Shown piece after piece: positions 36,419 through 46,258 of a DNA stretch of 64,000 bases. The DNA lies in the NCBI GenBank assembly GCA_963710165.1, contig CAVPYZ010000004.1, positions 682,001-746,000 of the forward strand, read 5' to 3'. The notes below the pieces were generated by a model. The model did not search any database, had not been told where the DNA came from, and saw only the letters and a program-made list of their open reading frames with translations. Made by a program: the position numbers and the translations under genes. Positions within the stretch are counted from its first letter, which is position 1. The number at the start of each line of letters is the position of its first letter. The stretch is from JACKIP01 sp963710165 (GTDB taxonomy: Bacteria > Pseudomonadota > Alphaproteobacteria > Micavibrionales > Micavibrionaceae).

Positions 36419-37306
36419 TTATTTACCGATGTAGGAATTATGTTTCAACATATCTGACATCGCCATGATATGGCGGATTTCATCGCGGACTTTTTCCAGA
36501 TCATCTTCCATTACAGGGCGCAGGATGGAGCCGATTTCAAAATGGTCTTTCTTATATTGCGCCATGATGAGTAATTCTTTGTCCTTAAAACTGGCTTCCA
36601 GCCATTTCGCACCTAGATGTTCGCCCAACTCCATAAAACGCTCGATAAAAAGCGGGTCGAACAGTACGCGTGATTCCACCTGATGCGTAGAATAGATTTT
36701 ATATTTTTCGCTGAACTTGTTACTGACAATTTTAACTTCTTTAAACCCTTTGCGATGCGGAATTGAACCGGCATCGACATTGGGACGTAAAAACTTGTTC
36801 GGAAAGATAATTGTATGAAAATCGAGACGTTTTTTCAGATCAACTTTAATCATAAGTCCCTGAAAAACGGGAATATCATACCGTTTGTTCTCACGCTGAT
36901 CTTCTTCAATACGTAACAGCGATACTTCCTGAAAAGAAATCGGAAAAGCCGCGTTCTTGCTTTTAAAACCGTCTTCTGTCTGCTTCACGGAATAGGGGGC
37001 AATGATGCCATGGTGATGCACACTTCCCACTTCAAAGGCATGTGACGGACTGAACGTCAGATGAAATTCCTCCGCTATTGACGTCAGGAACAGGGCTTTT
37101 CCCTTACGTTTAAAATGTCTGTGTAGCAGATAAAAAGCATAAATATTCAATACCCCCAAAACCAAGGCAAAAAATGCAATAAGGAGCGGAGGAAACATAA
37201 CGCTTAAGCCCGCCAAAATACCACAACTTATCGCCAGACATCCGAAAAAGAAATTACGATCCCGTTTTCTGCGTTGTTCCAGTTCATTGATTAACTCTTC
37301 TGCCAT
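36419..37306 (-). CDS. DUF3137-like membrane protein
   Basis: 295 residues. Two membrane helices near the N-terminus (FFFGCLAISCGILAGLSVMF and LLIAFFALVLGVLNIYAFYL) lead into a soluble domain of about 220 residues. Segments FQGLMIKVDLKKRLDFHTII, HQVESRVLFDPLFIERFMEL and ELLIMAQYKKDHFEIGSI fit DUF3137 proteins, which lack a known function. I am moderately sure of the family. It follows the short barrel-like gene on the same strand at 27 bases. Confidence 0.65.
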   Translation of the reverse strand: MAEELINELEQRRKRDRNFFFGCLAISCGILAGLSVMFPPLLIAFFALVLGVLNIYAFYLLHRHFKRKGKALFLTSIAEEFHLTFSPSHAFEVGSVHHHGIIAPYSVKQTEDGFKSKNAAFPISFQEVSLLRIEEDQRENKRYDIPVFQGLMIKVDLKKRLDFHTIIFPNKFLRPNVDAGSIPHRKGFKEVKIVSNKFSEKYKIYSTHQVESRVLFDPLFIERFMELGEHLGAKWLEASFKDKELLIMAQYKKDHFEIGSILRPVMEDDLEKVRDEIRHIMAMSDMLKHNSYIGK

Positions 37307-37333
37307 TAGTTTAGATTACCTCTATCCCAAGCG

Positions 37334-37879
37334 TTAATACAAATATTGAAGACCGAATGTGGGTAGGAACACACCATCCGAATCGCCGATACTGGGGATG
37401 AAGTTGGCCGTTCCTTTTACGCTGATATGATCTGTAAAATTATACGTTAGCCCCGCGACAACTGCCGGAAGAACGGCTGTTTCATCGCCGATGCGCGCAT
37501 TATCTGCCAGATTTTGATATCCGTCCACAATGACGATGTTTGTTCCGCCAAAGACATCCCATTGTTCAAGTATGGGCGTGCTAAGGTTAAGACCGAGCGT
37601 TACGCCCTTTGACGTATCGTCATAACTGTTTTTAAACGCAATCAATCCGGCGTTGGTATTTAGATCAAAGTTACTAAATTCGTTTTTGCAAACACCTCCG
37701 ACCGCTAATCCCGGATTATCTTCATTATATCCGCCTTTCGGCGCGTGATCGTTTGATAAATGCTCTGAAAAAACCATTGCTTCGGCATAAACGCCCACAC
37801 GCTCGCACCATTTAGCATGCGCGGGAAACGTATAAAAAATCGCGGTCGAGAGGAGGGCGATGGCTGTTATATGTTTCAT
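37334..37879 (-). CDS. Exported protein, possible outer-membrane beta-barrel
   Basis: 181 residues from the ATG at 37879; a longer frame from 37927 would run into flhA and lacks a start signal, while GGAAG precedes 37879. A Sec signal peptide (MKHITAIALLSTAIFYTFPA, then HA) is followed by strands with alternating polar and hydrophobic residues (VTLGLNLSTPILEQWDVFGG, LPAVVAGLTYNFTDHISVKG) and a C-terminal aromatic LQYLY, as in small outer-membrane barrels. Not recognised as a family. It starts one base after the flhA stop. Confidence 0.6.
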   Translation of the reverse strand: MKHITAIALLSTAIFYTFPAHAKWCERVGVYAEAMVFSEHLSNDHAPKGGYNEDNPGLAVGGVCKNEFSNFDLNTNAGLIAFKNSYDDTSKGVTLGLNLSTPILEQWDVFGGTNIVIVDGYQNLADNARIGDETAVLPAVVAGLTYNFTDHISVKGTANFIPSIGDSDGVFLPTFGLQYLY

Positions 37880-37880
37880 C

Positions 37881-39983
37881 TTAAATACTTCCCATTGTTT
37901 TAATTTTGGCTTTGGGATGGATTTCATTCTGGCTCATCACAATTGTTTGTGGGCGAAAACGTTCAACAACACTTCTGACATACGGGCGAATAAGCGGGGA
38001 GCATAGCATCACAGGTGTTTGACCCGATTGCGCCATTTCATCATATTTTTCGCGTACGGCTGTGATAAAATTCTGAAGCTCGGACGGTGCCATGGCGAGT
38101 TGGCGCTCTTCACCATCACCGACCAGGGCTTCACCAAAAGCCTGTTCCCATTCGGGGGAAAGGGTGAGGAGGGGGACTTGTCCGTTTTCATTGGCATTGG
38201 AATCACATAACTGACGTGCCAGACGGCTACGCACATGTTCTGTAATCGCTGAAGTATTTTTGGTATAGCCGCTGGCCTCTGCAATGCCTTCCAATATAGA
38301 CGGAAGATCCCGCACCGAAACGCGTTCCGATACCAGACTTTGTAAAATGCGCTGTAAACCGCCAACTGAAATTTGTCCCGGAATAACATCTGCAACCAGT
38401 TTCTGGTATTCCTGCGGCAATTCATCCAGCAGTTTTTGCGTCTCTGCGTAAGAGAGCAGGTCGGGCATATTATCTTTAACAATTTCAGTAATATGTGTCG
38501 TGACGACAGTCGCCGCGTCAACAACGGTATAGCCTTTAAAATGCGCTTCCTCGCGATATTGTTCGTCAATCCACATGGCAGGCAAGCCAAATGTGGGCTC
38601 AATCGTTGCCTCACCGGGCAGAGTAATTGAATCACCGCTGGGGTCCATGCACATTAACATTCCCGGCCGTACTTCACCGCGCCCCGCTTCAATCTCTTTA
38701 ATACGAACGGTGTAGGTATTGGCAGGAAGTTGTAAATTATCCTGAATACGCACAGCGGGCAAAATATAGCCCATATCTTCGGCAAGTTGACGGCGCAGCC
38801 CTTTGACCTGATCGGTTAATTTCGTGCCTTCACCTTGCACCAGCGGTAGTAAGCCATATCCCAGTTCCAGACGAATAATATCCATTGCCAGTGCCTTGGA
38901 AATGGGCTCTTCCGCAACGGGCGCGCCGGGCCCTTCCAATTGGGCAAGCTGTTCGGCGTCTTCAATGGCGGCCTCGCCCTGTTGCCATAGATAATATGTA
39001 ATGCCGCCGCTGAGTAAGGACAAAATGGCAAATGGCATAAAGGGAATACCGGGGGTCAGCGCCAGTAACAGCATCAACGCACTGCTCATCCCCAATGCTT
39101 TAGGGTAGCGTTTAAACTGATCTAAAAGCGCAATATCTGCCGCGCCTTCAACACCCGCTTTTGAAACTAATAAACCGGCAGAAACGGATACGATTAAGGC
39201 GGGGATTTGGCTAACAAGACCATCACCGATAGTCAGGATGGTATAGGTTGCGGCGGCTTCGCCAAGTGTTAATTGCTCAAAAACCGTGCCGATGACAATA
39301 CCGCCAATGACATTAATAAACGTGATCAATAATCCCGCAATGGCGTCACCACGTACAAATTTTGCGGCACCATCCATGGCACCGAAAAAGGTACTTTCCT
39401 GTTCCAGATTTTTACGACGGACTTTGGCTTCTTCTTCTGTGATCAGGCCAGCGGACATATCGGCGTCAATCGCCATTTGTTTCCCCGGCATGGCATCCAG
39501 TGTGAAACGTGCGGCAACCTCGGCAATACGCCCCGACCCCTTTGTAATAACGACAAAATTAACAATCACCAAAATGGCAAAGACAATACCGCCGACCACG
39601 TAATTATCCTGAATAATGACCCCGCCAAATGCCTCAATTACGTCACCTGCGGCGTCACCGCCTTCATGCCCCTCTGCCAGAATTAGGCGCGTTGAGGCCA
39701 CGTTCAGCCCTAATCGCAATGCCGTCGCAATCAGTAAGACGGTCGGAAACGTTGAGAATTCCAACGGCGCGCCGATAAACAGAACGACCATCAGAATAAG
39801 GACAGACAGGGCAACCGATGTTGATAAACCCATATCCAGCAACCAAGGCGGAATAGGTACCAACATGAAAAGCAAAATGCCGACAATACCAATCGCCAGC
39901 GCCAAGTCACCCCGCATTAGAAATGAAAAGTTACGACGTGAACCTGAACCTGATGATGTCTCGTTAGAGGATGTATCGGACAT
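37881..39983 (-). CDS. flhA: Flagellar export gate protein FlhA
   Basis: 700 residues, full length. The N-terminal membrane domain has about eight helices (DLALAIGIVGILLFMLVPIP to the HTPGIPFM-like region LLALTPGIPFMPFAIL) with the cytoplasmic FHIPEP segment (RFTLDAMPGKQMAIDADMSA), and a C-terminal cytoplasmic domain that docks chaperone-substrate complexes and forms the nonameric ring. It is the last flagellar gene of the fliF-to-flhA run and lies 43 bases after flbD. Confidence 0.97.
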   Translation of the reverse strand: MSDTSSNETSSGSGSRRNFSFLMRGDLALAIGIVGILLFMLVPIPPWLLDMGLSTSVALSVLILMVVLFIGAPLEFSTFPTVLLIATALRLGLNVASTRLILAEGHEGGDAAGDVIEAFGGVIIQDNYVVGGIVFAILVIVNFVVITKGSGRIAEVAARFTLDAMPGKQMAIDADMSAGLITEEEAKVRRKNLEQESTFFGAMDGAAKFVRGDAIAGLLITFINVIGGIVIGTVFEQLTLGEAAATYTILTIGDGLVSQIPALIVSVSAGLLVSKAGVEGAADIALLDQFKRYPKALGMSSALMLLLALTPGIPFMPFAILSLLSGGITYYLWQQGEAAIEDAEQLAQLEGPGAPVAEEPISKALAMDIIRLELGYGLLPLVQGEGTKLTDQVKGLRRQLAEDMGYILPAVRIQDNLQLPANTYTVRIKEIEAGRGEVRPGMLMCMDPSGDSITLPGEATIEPTFGLPAMWIDEQYREEAHFKGYTVVDAATVVTTHITEIVKDNMPDLLSYAETQKLLDELPQEYQKLVADVIPGQISVGGLQRILQSLVSERVSVRDLPSILEGIAEASGYTKNTSAITEHVRSRLARQLCDSNANENGQVPLLTLSPEWEQAFGEALVGDGEERQLAMAPSELQNFITAVREKYDEMAQSGQTPVMLCSPLIRPYVRSVVERFRPQTIVMSQNEIHPKAKIKTMGSI

Positions 39984-40026
39984 GGACTTATATTATAGCG
40001 AAAATTAAGCGGTTTGTCCGCACGAA

Positions 40027-41415
40027 TTAACTGTTAGAGGCAGGAATATTTATTCCTTCGTCTTTATACTGGTTTAACTTGTTTCTTAACGTACGTATAG
40101 AGATACCCAAAATGTTGGCGGCGTGCGTGCGATTGCCAAGGGTGTGTTCCAATGTATTCAAAATCATATCACGCTCCACATCGGCGAGTGGACGGCCAAT
40201 AAACGCCTCGACCGCGCCCGGATTTTGAATATCAACGGTGTTCTTTTCAATAACAGCTTCAACAGAAGAGGGGGCTTTTTCGGGTGCAACTGCTTCGCTA
40301 TGCCCTGAAAAACTATTATTTTCCAGCATGATAGCCTCGGCCTCGATCTCGTCTTCCAGTGAAATAATCACGGCGCGGTGCAGGGTGTTTTCCAGTTCGC
40401 GAATATTACCGCGCCATGGATATTGCTCCAGAATATTTTGTGCGGCGGGGGACAGCTTCTTTTTCTCCATCGCATTTGCATCAGAATACTTATCGGCAAA
40501 AAACTGCGCTAATGCCAGAATATCGCCCGGGCGTTCGCGCAAAGCCGGCAGCTTTATATTCATCACATTCAAACGGAAATAGAGATCTTCGCGAAACTTT
40601 CCGGCTTCGACCGCTTTTTCCATGTGACGGTTTGATGTTGCCAGAATACGCACATTTACCGGCACGTCCTTATTACTGCCCACGCGGGAAATGACGCGCT
40701 CTTGTAAGACGCGCAGAAGTTTGGCCTGTAAGCCGATATCCATTTCTGTAATTTCATCCAGAAGCAACGTACCGTTATCGGCCTCTTCAAACTTACCGAT
40801 GCGGCGAGCGGTTGCACCTGTAAATGCGCCTTTCTCGTGACCAAATAATTCGGATTCCAACAGGTTTTCCGGAATGGCGGCACAGTTCAGCGCAATGAAG
40901 GCACCGTCCTTACGTTTTGATTTATTATGGATGTAGCGCGACATCACTTCCTTACCCGTACCGGATTCGCCTGTAATCAAAACAGTTGCTTCTGACGGGG
41001 CGATTTTATCCGCCAGCATTACAACGCGCTTCATGGCGGGGTCGGAAGCAATCATGTCGGATTGTTCTTCGGTGGCGGCTTGAAGGACAGCGGCAATCAA
41101 TTCCGCATCGGGGGGAAGGGGAATATATTCCTTTGCACCATCCTCAATCGCTTTGACAGCGGCGCGTGTATCAGATGAGCCGATCCCGCAAGCAACGACC
41201 TCGATATGAATACGCTCATTTGCCAGATTTTTAACGAATTTGCCAATATCCTGCTTAATATCGACCATTGCCAAATCGGCGCTGCGTCCGTTGCGTAGAG
41301 CGGCGAGTGCTTCATCCACGTCTTCGCAATGAATGACTTTCGCCCCCTTTTGCAGGGCAATTTTCCCCGCACTTGAAATATAACCTTCCAGTTGTCCGAC
41401 AATCATCAAACGCAT
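40027..41415 (-). CDS. flbD: Sigma-54-dependent flagellar regulator FlbD
   Basis: 462 residues. An N-terminal receiver-like domain (MRLMIVGQLEGYISSAGKIA, ACGIGSSDTRAAVKAIEDGA, KEYIPLPPDAELIAAVLQ) lacks the acidic pair of true receivers, as in Caulobacter FlbD. The AAA+ domain has Walker A GESGTGKEV, the sigma-54 contact motif GAFTGA in EKGAFTGATARRIGKFEEAD, and LLLDEI. A Fis-type helix-turn-helix ends the protein (RTHAANILGISIRTLRNKLN). FlbD activates sigma-54 promoters of late flagellar genes and represses early ones. Its place in the operon matches Caulobacter. Confidence 0.95.
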   Translation of the reverse strand: MRLMIVGQLEGYISSAGKIALQKGAKVIHCEDVDEALAALRNGRSADLAMVDIKQDIGKFVKNLANERIHIEVVACGIGSSDTRAAVKAIEDGAKEYIPLPPDAELIAAVLQAATEEQSDMIASDPAMKRVVMLADKIAPSEATVLITGESGTGKEVMSRYIHNKSKRKDGAFIALNCAAIPENLLESELFGHEKGAFTGATARRIGKFEEADNGTLLLDEITEMDIGLQAKLLRVLQERVISRVGSNKDVPVNVRILATSNRHMEKAVEAGKFREDLYFRLNVMNIKLPALRERPGDILALAQFFADKYSDANAMEKKKLSPAAQNILEQYPWRGNIRELENTLHRAVIISLEDEIEAEAIMLENNSFSGHSEAVAPEKAPSSVEAVIEKNTVDIQNPGAVEAFIGRPLADVERDMILNTLEHTLGNRTHAANILGISIRTLRNKLNQYKDEGINIPASNS

Positions 41416-41439
41416 TGGATTTTCTTTCTATCGTTTTTA

Positions 41440-42297
41440 TTAATCAAAGTAACGGATTCGTTGGGCGGGGGGCAATTCACTATTTAACAGCATTTCCAAA
41501 CGACGCGGATTTTCCTGTCTGGCTATTGCGGACATGGCCGTCATGATCAGGCTTTTGTAAAGTGTCTCATCATTCGAATTATTTTCAAGCTTTCCTGCCA
41601 TAGGGGAGATAACAACTGTTCCCATGATCGCACCGTAAAAAGTGGTGAGCAGGGCAACCGCCATTGCGGGGCCAATCGCCGATGGATTATCCAGATCGGC
41701 AAGCATTTGAACCAAGCCGACCAACGTTCCGATTAAGCCCATAGCGGGGGCGACATCGGCGGCGCGACGTAAAATACCGGCGGCGCGTCTGTGACGATCT
41801 GCCAGCATATCAATTTCCTGTCCCAGCAAATTATTTACATCGGCTTCATTATAACCGTCGGTCACATATTGCGCGGCGCGCTCCAGAAAAGGTTCTTTGC
41901 GCAGTTCATTTTCCACATTGGATAAGGCAAGAAGACCTTTCTTCTTTGCCAGAACCGCCATATCCATCAGGGAAGTTGCCAGTTTTTGAGGGTCGTGTAT
42001 TTTTTTGAAAAACGCCTGCCCGATAATATTGGTCGTCATTGCCATTTCGGACATACTGTAAGACGTGGTTGTGACCGTAATCGTGCCCAGTATTACCATT
42101 AGAACAGAGGGGACATTTAAAAAGTTGGCATTGCTTTGCCCGATATAAATCGCAATCCCGATCAACGCAATACTAAACACCAATCCCAAAACCGTGGCAT
42201 AATCAAGCACGGTTCTTGTGGGCGTAATCTTGATATTTACATCACTTGCCGTTGTGGTGTTTTGTTCGGCGGTGCTTTGACTTGTAATATCGCTCAT
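41440..42297 (-). CDS. motA: MotA-family flagellar stator protein
   Basis: 285 residues. Four membrane helices: VLGLVFSIALIGIAIYIG, VPSVLMVILGTITVTTTSYS, then after a long cytoplasmic loop APAMGLIGTLVGLVQMLADL and MAVALLTTFYGAIMGTVVIS. The charged cytoplasmic loop that meets FliG is present (DRHRRAAGILRRAADV). No motB partner is next to it; it must be elsewhere. It sits between fliN and flbD, whereas Caulobacter has no motA at this point. An N-terminal Thr/Ser-rich extension of about 25 residues precedes the first helix. Confidence 0.85.
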   Translation of the reverse strand: MSDITSQSTAEQNTTTASDVNIKITPTRTVLDYATVLGLVFSIALIGIAIYIGQSNANFLNVPSVLMVILGTITVTTTSYSMSEMAMTTNIIGQAFFKKIHDPQKLATSLMDMAVLAKKKGLLALSNVENELRKEPFLERAAQYVTDGYNEADVNNLLGQEIDMLADRHRRAAGILRRAADVAPAMGLIGTLVGLVQMLADLDNPSAIGPAMAVALLTTFYGAIMGTVVISPMAGKLENNSNDETLYKSLIMTAMSAIARQENPRRLEMLLNSELPPAQRIRYFD

Positions 42298-42312
42298 CTG
42301 TGGTCGGCTTTC

Positions 42313-42711
42313 TTAACTTGTGCGGTCTGATTTGACGATTTCTGTCATAGTCACACCCAGTTTATCATCGACCACAACAACTTCACCACGGGCGACAAGA
42401 CGATTATTAACGTATATATCAATGGCTTCCCCGACTTTACGATCCAGTTCGACCACAGCGCCACGACCAAGTTTCAAAAGTTGCGAGACTTGCATGCTGG
42501 AGCGGCCCAAAACTGCTGAAATCTGGACAGGAATATCATAGATGGCTGATACATCGCCCGCCATGGCTTCACCAACAGCAAACTCTTGCAAGTCATCTTC
42601 GGTAAACCCTTGCTCATCCATATTTTCAAGGGGCATAACGCCCTCATCACCGCCCGATCCTCCTGCGGATTCTGTTTCTTTATTCTCTTCGTCGGTTATA
42701 TCGTCACTCAT
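42313..42711 (-). CDS. fliN: Flagellar switch protein FliN
   Basis: 132 residues. An acidic N-terminal half (SDDITDEENKETESAGGSGG) is followed by a SpoA/FliN domain: DIPVQISAVLGRSSMQVSQL, LKLGRGAVVELDRKVGE, DIYVNNRLVARGEVVVVD, with LGVTMTEIV at the end. It forms the lower C-ring with FliM and binds FliH for export. It overlaps fliH by eight bases. Confidence 0.95.
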   Translation of the reverse strand: MSDDITDEENKETESAGGSGGDEGVMPLENMDEQGFTEDDLQEFAVGEAMAGDVSAIYDIPVQISAVLGRSSMQVSQLLKLGRGAVVELDRKVGEAIDIYVNNRLVARGEVVVVDDKLGVTMTEIVKSDRTS

Positions 42712-43414
42712 CTGAGGTCTCCGTATTTATTGTTTTATTGTGCCGTGTTTCCTGTTGTTCGGCAAGGTCTTCTTGTGTGTCTGTTTGTTCGGTTACGGGT
42801 TTTTCGGGCAAATCTTCTGTTAGTGCTTGCAGGATGTGTGCCGCAAGTTTTTCCGAGTCCCTGACCGCCCCGCCATTATCCCATTTCAGACGCATATCAT
42901 TTTCATTAAGCGCGTCATTACCATGAAATATTAAATGAATATCGGATAATTGCGCCGTAATGGGTTCCAGACGTTCTTCAATGGCATTCAATATTGTGGG
43001 GGCAACTTCTATCTTTATATTCTGTTGGTTAGCAGCGGTTTTTAAAACATCACTTATGGCATTTTCAACTTCTTTCGGGCCAAATTCGGCAACCCATGCA
43101 GGGTAAATATTCCTAAACACATCAACGGATAAATATACGGCCTCTCGCTCATATAGGTTTTCGCGTTCCTGTTCGGCAGCTTGTAATTCAAGAAACGCCT
43201 GTTTGGAATTTTCAAGTAGCAAGGAAATCGTTTTTTCCAAACTTTGCTGCGATTCGTCAAAGCCGTCTTTTTTGCCTTTTTGATATCCTTCTTCCCGCGC
43301 CTTGGCGAGCTCTTCTTCACTGAAGGTTGGCGGCGGAGGCGGGCCCTCATCTTCCTCTGCCCCTTCGGTGAAATTATGCAGGTCGAAAAAAAATTTTTTC
43401 TTCTTATCGCTCAT
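42704..43414 (-). CDS. fliH: Flagellar export ATPase regulator FliH (FlbE type)
   Basis: 236 residues. It is rich in charged residues, with FSEEELAKAREEGYQKGKKD and a coiled coil (LLENSKQAFLELQAAEQERE), then a C-terminal domain (LSVDVFRNIYPAWVAEFGPK) that resembles FliH/SctL. Position between fliG and fliN matches Caulobacter flbE, the fliH equivalent. It regulates the FliI ATPase and tethers it to FliN; fliI is not in this window. Confidence 0.85.
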   Translation of the reverse strand: MSDKKKKFFFDLHNFTEGAEEDEGPPPPPTFSEEELAKAREEGYQKGKKDGFDESQQSLEKTISLLLENSKQAFLELQAAEQERENLYEREAVYLSVDVFRNIYPAWVAEFGPKEVENAISDVLKTAANQQNIKIEVAPTILNAIEERLEPITAQLSDIHLIFHGNDALNENDMRLKWDNGGAVRDSEKLAAHILQALTEDLPEKPVTEQTDTQEDLAEQQETRHNKTINTETSDE

Positions 43415-43415
43415 T

Positions 43416-44441
43416 CTAATAAATCAATTCGTCATCGCCTTCACCGGTGGAAATTGTTACCTCCCCGCGGCCTTCCAGGTCTTTCACTAATGTCACAACA
43501 TATTGCTGGGCTTCTTCCACTTCTTTCAAGCGTACGGGGCCCATTGCTTCCATGTCTTCTTTCATAATCTTACCGGCACGTTCCGACATATTAGAGAAGA
43601 ACAGGTCTTTCAGCGTATCGGTCGAACCTTTTAGCGCTAGTGTTAGCTGATCTTTATCAACCGCGCGGATAACTGTTTGAATACTTGTCGGATCAAGATT
43701 TGTAAGGTCCTCAAATGTAAACATGAGAGAGCGGATTTTCTCGGCTGAATCCGGTGTGATCTTATCCAGTTCATCCATAAACTTACTCTCGACCGAGCGT
43801 TCCATATTATTGAAGATTTCAGCAATCAACTCATGACTGTCACGGCGCTGTGTCCGTGCCAAGTTGGTCATGAATTCTTGACGCAAGGTTTTTTCAACCT
43901 CTTCGACGATTTCTTTTTGAACCGATTCCATTTTCAGGAGGCGTTGTATCACTTCCAATGCAAAGCCTTCGGGCAGAAGGGCCAGAACGCGCGCGGCGTG
44001 ATCTGTCTGGATTTTCGACATGACAAGCGCAACGGTCTGCGGGTATTCTTTTTGCAGGAAGGTTGCAAGGGTCTCTTCATTCACATTGCCCAGTTTTTCC
44101 CACATCGTACGACCGGCGGGGCCGCGAATTTCTTCCATGATGGAATTGATTTTGTCCTGACTCATCCCCGCTTTCAACAGCAAGCGTTCCGTACTGTCCT
44201 GCGTTCCGATCAAGGCATTGGTTGAAGTCATTTGCTCGGCAAAATCAACGAAGAGGCGTTCCACTACGTGAGACGGTACTTTCCCCAGACTCGACATAAT
44301 TTGGGACAGCTCCATAATTTCTTCATCATCCATGAATTCAAAAATTTTGGAAGAATGTTCCTCGCCCAAGGCCAGCATAAAAATAGCTGCCTTTTCCGGC
44401 CCGCTTAATGTTCTATAGTCCTCACGCACACGCAAAGCCAT
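43416..44441 (-). CDS. fliG: Flagellar motor switch protein FliG
   Basis: 341 residues, three FliG domains. FliG-N has LSGPEKAAIFMLALGEEHSS; the middle domain has a KEYPQTVALVMSKIQTDHAA motif (the EHPQ equivalent is KEYPQ) and LLPEGFALEVIQRLLKMESV; the C-terminal torque helix is reached in FTFEDLTNLDPTSIQTVIRA and MSERAGKIMKEDMEAMG. It links the MS ring to the C ring and receives torque from MotA. It starts six bases after fliF. Confidence 0.97.
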   Translation of the reverse strand: MALRVREDYRTLSGPEKAAIFMLALGEEHSSKIFEFMDDEEIMELSQIMSSLGKVPSHVVERLFVDFAEQMTSTNALIGTQDSTERLLLKAGMSQDKINSIMEEIRGPAGRTMWEKLGNVNEETLATFLQKEYPQTVALVMSKIQTDHAARVLALLPEGFALEVIQRLLKMESVQKEIVEEVEKTLRQEFMTNLARTQRRDSHELIAEIFNNMERSVESKFMDELDKITPDSAEKIRSLMFTFEDLTNLDPTSIQTVIRAVDKDQLTLALKGSTDTLKDLFFSNMSERAGKIMKEDMEAMGPVRLKEVEEAQQYVVTLVKDLEGRGEVTISTGEGDDELIY

Positions 44442-44447
44442 GCTGAT

Positions 44448-46118
44448 TTATCCTTCCTGTGTCATCCAGCTGCGAATAACCGAAACTGTTTCTGATGGAT
44501 ATGCTTCCACAATATCTTCTACTTTTTTAAGAGAGGAGGCTTTTACCTGCCCCTCAACCTTTGTCATGTCGATCATATCGTCATTTTTATTTCTGCCGCT
44601 GATCGATATTTCATCTCCGCTATAATCATCATCGCTCTCTCGCGCACCCGGGCCTTCCAGCGCGGGACGCATACCTGCTGATGCCAGTAAGTCAATCTCC
44701 ATATCTTCGTCTTTGGTCTCTGGCACTTCGAGAATGCGGCCGACCATGGGGCGCAGAACCAATAAAACAACAAGCACGATGGCAATAGTAACAATGATGA
44801 CTTCAACCAAATCTTTAATTTGGCTTGGTTCAAACCCCATTATCAGATTATCTTCAAACAGATCGCTAACCTCCACATCTGCAAATTGCAAATTGACAAC
44901 TTCCAGCGAGTCGCCGCGTTCTTCATCTATTCCTGCCGTTGATCTGACAAGGGCACGAATTTGGTCGATTTGCTCTTCGGAGCGCGGTTGATATATCTGT
45001 GTTTCTTCACCATCTTCATTGGTTTCAGTGATGTATGTGCCGTCCACTAGAACCGCAACAGACATTTTACGCACTTCACCAATCTCACTAACGCGGTTAC
45101 GTACCGTGCGACTAACCTCGAAATTTGTAACTTCTTCCAGACGGTTATTCTCGGAAGTTGGTTGTTGATCGAGGAGCAGATTATCGCCTGCGCCCGGTAA
45201 ATTGTTCTGAACGCCGACTTCATTATCAAGCGGCTCACGCTCGACGCTGGTTTCTTCTGTTACTTGCGTGGAGCGTACAACTGTTTCGGGGTCGTAAAAT
45301 TCTTCATTGGTGGTGATGCGATCAAAATTCAAATCCGCTGTTACCGTGGCACGGACATTGCCGAAACCGACAACCTTACCGACGATTTCTTCAATGCTTT
45401 GACGCATACGCGCTTCCATATTACGTCGCAGTTCCTCGCTACGGTTATCGAACAAGGTGTTTTCGTCATCTTCCCCGCGTGCAAGTAAAGTTCCGGTTTG
45501 ATCCAGAACGGATACATTCATCGGATTAAGATCAGGAACAGCAGAGGATACAAGTGATTGAATGGCATTGGCGCGCTTACGATCAATACGCTGACCGGGC
45601 TCTACATTTAAAACAACACTTGCGCGCGCCTCAACATTTTCACGGCTGAATAGCTCTCTTTCAGGCAAAACAATATGAACACGTGCATTTCGGATGGTGT
45701 CTAAAGACGAGATTGTGCGCGATAATTCGCCTTCTAAGGCGCGGACCTGATTAATATTCTGCACAAAGTTTGTTGTGCCAAATCCTGACTGCTGGTCAAA
45801 AATTTCATATCCCATCGACCCACCGTTCGGCAGACCAGCTTCGGCCAGTAACATTCTGGCGCGTCCAATTTCATTGGCAGGAACCATCACACGTGTTCCA
45901 TCAATCGATACGGAAAACTTGATATCCTCCTCTTGCAACTTGGCAGCAATTGACGACGAATCAACCGTGGACAGATCGCTATAAAGTAAGCTGAGGGACG
46001 GCGTAGAGACACGCATGGAGATAAAAACAAAGAAAACCAACAGGCCCAAAATAACCGCACCCATCACCGCCAAACGCGCGGGGCCTAGTTTTCTAAGGGT
46101 TTCAAAAAAGCTATTCAC
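44448..46118 (-). CDS. fliF: Flagellar MS-ring protein FliF
   Basis: 556 residues. First membrane helix at about residues 18-38 (AVMGAVILGLLVFFVFISMR), then ring-building motifs (LYSDLSTVDSSSIAAKLQEE, LAEAGLPNGGSMGYEIFDQQ, ELSRTISSLDTIRNARVHIV), the second helix at about 434-455 (VEVIIVTIAIVLVVLLVLRP), and a C-terminal FliG-binding end (VEAYPSETVSVIRSWMTQEG). First gene of the fliF-to-flhA operon. Confidence 0.97.
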   Translation of the reverse strand: MNSFFETLRKLGPARLAVMGAVILGLLVFFVFISMRVSTPSLSLLYSDLSTVDSSSIAAKLQEEDIKFSVSIDGTRVMVPANEIGRARMLLAEAGLPNGGSMGYEIFDQQSGFGTTNFVQNINQVRALEGELSRTISSLDTIRNARVHIVLPERELFSRENVEARASVVLNVEPGQRIDRKRANAIQSLVSSAVPDLNPMNVSVLDQTGTLLARGEDDENTLFDNRSEELRRNMEARMRQSIEEIVGKVVGFGNVRATVTADLNFDRITTNEEFYDPETVVRSTQVTEETSVEREPLDNEVGVQNNLPGAGDNLLLDQQPTSENNRLEEVTNFEVSRTVRNRVSEIGEVRKMSVAVLVDGTYITETNEDGEETQIYQPRSEEQIDQIRALVRSTAGIDEERGDSLEVVNLQFADVEVSDLFEDNLIMGFEPSQIKDLVEVIIVTIAIVLVVLLVLRPMVGRILEVPETKDEDMEIDLLASAGMRPALEGPGARESDDDYSGDEISISGRNKNDDMIDMTKVEGQVKASSLKKVEDIVEAYPSETVSVIRSWMTQEG

Positions 46119-46258
46119 TGGTTATATCTCCGCATAGGGCGCGCTTAAAAAAGCTTGTTTTACGTGTTGATTGATAAGAAATTTGAAAGAACTTCATCAT
46201 TAAGCTTTTATTATACCTGTCTTTTTAATTTATTTCCATGTTTGAAATGCATAAATTG

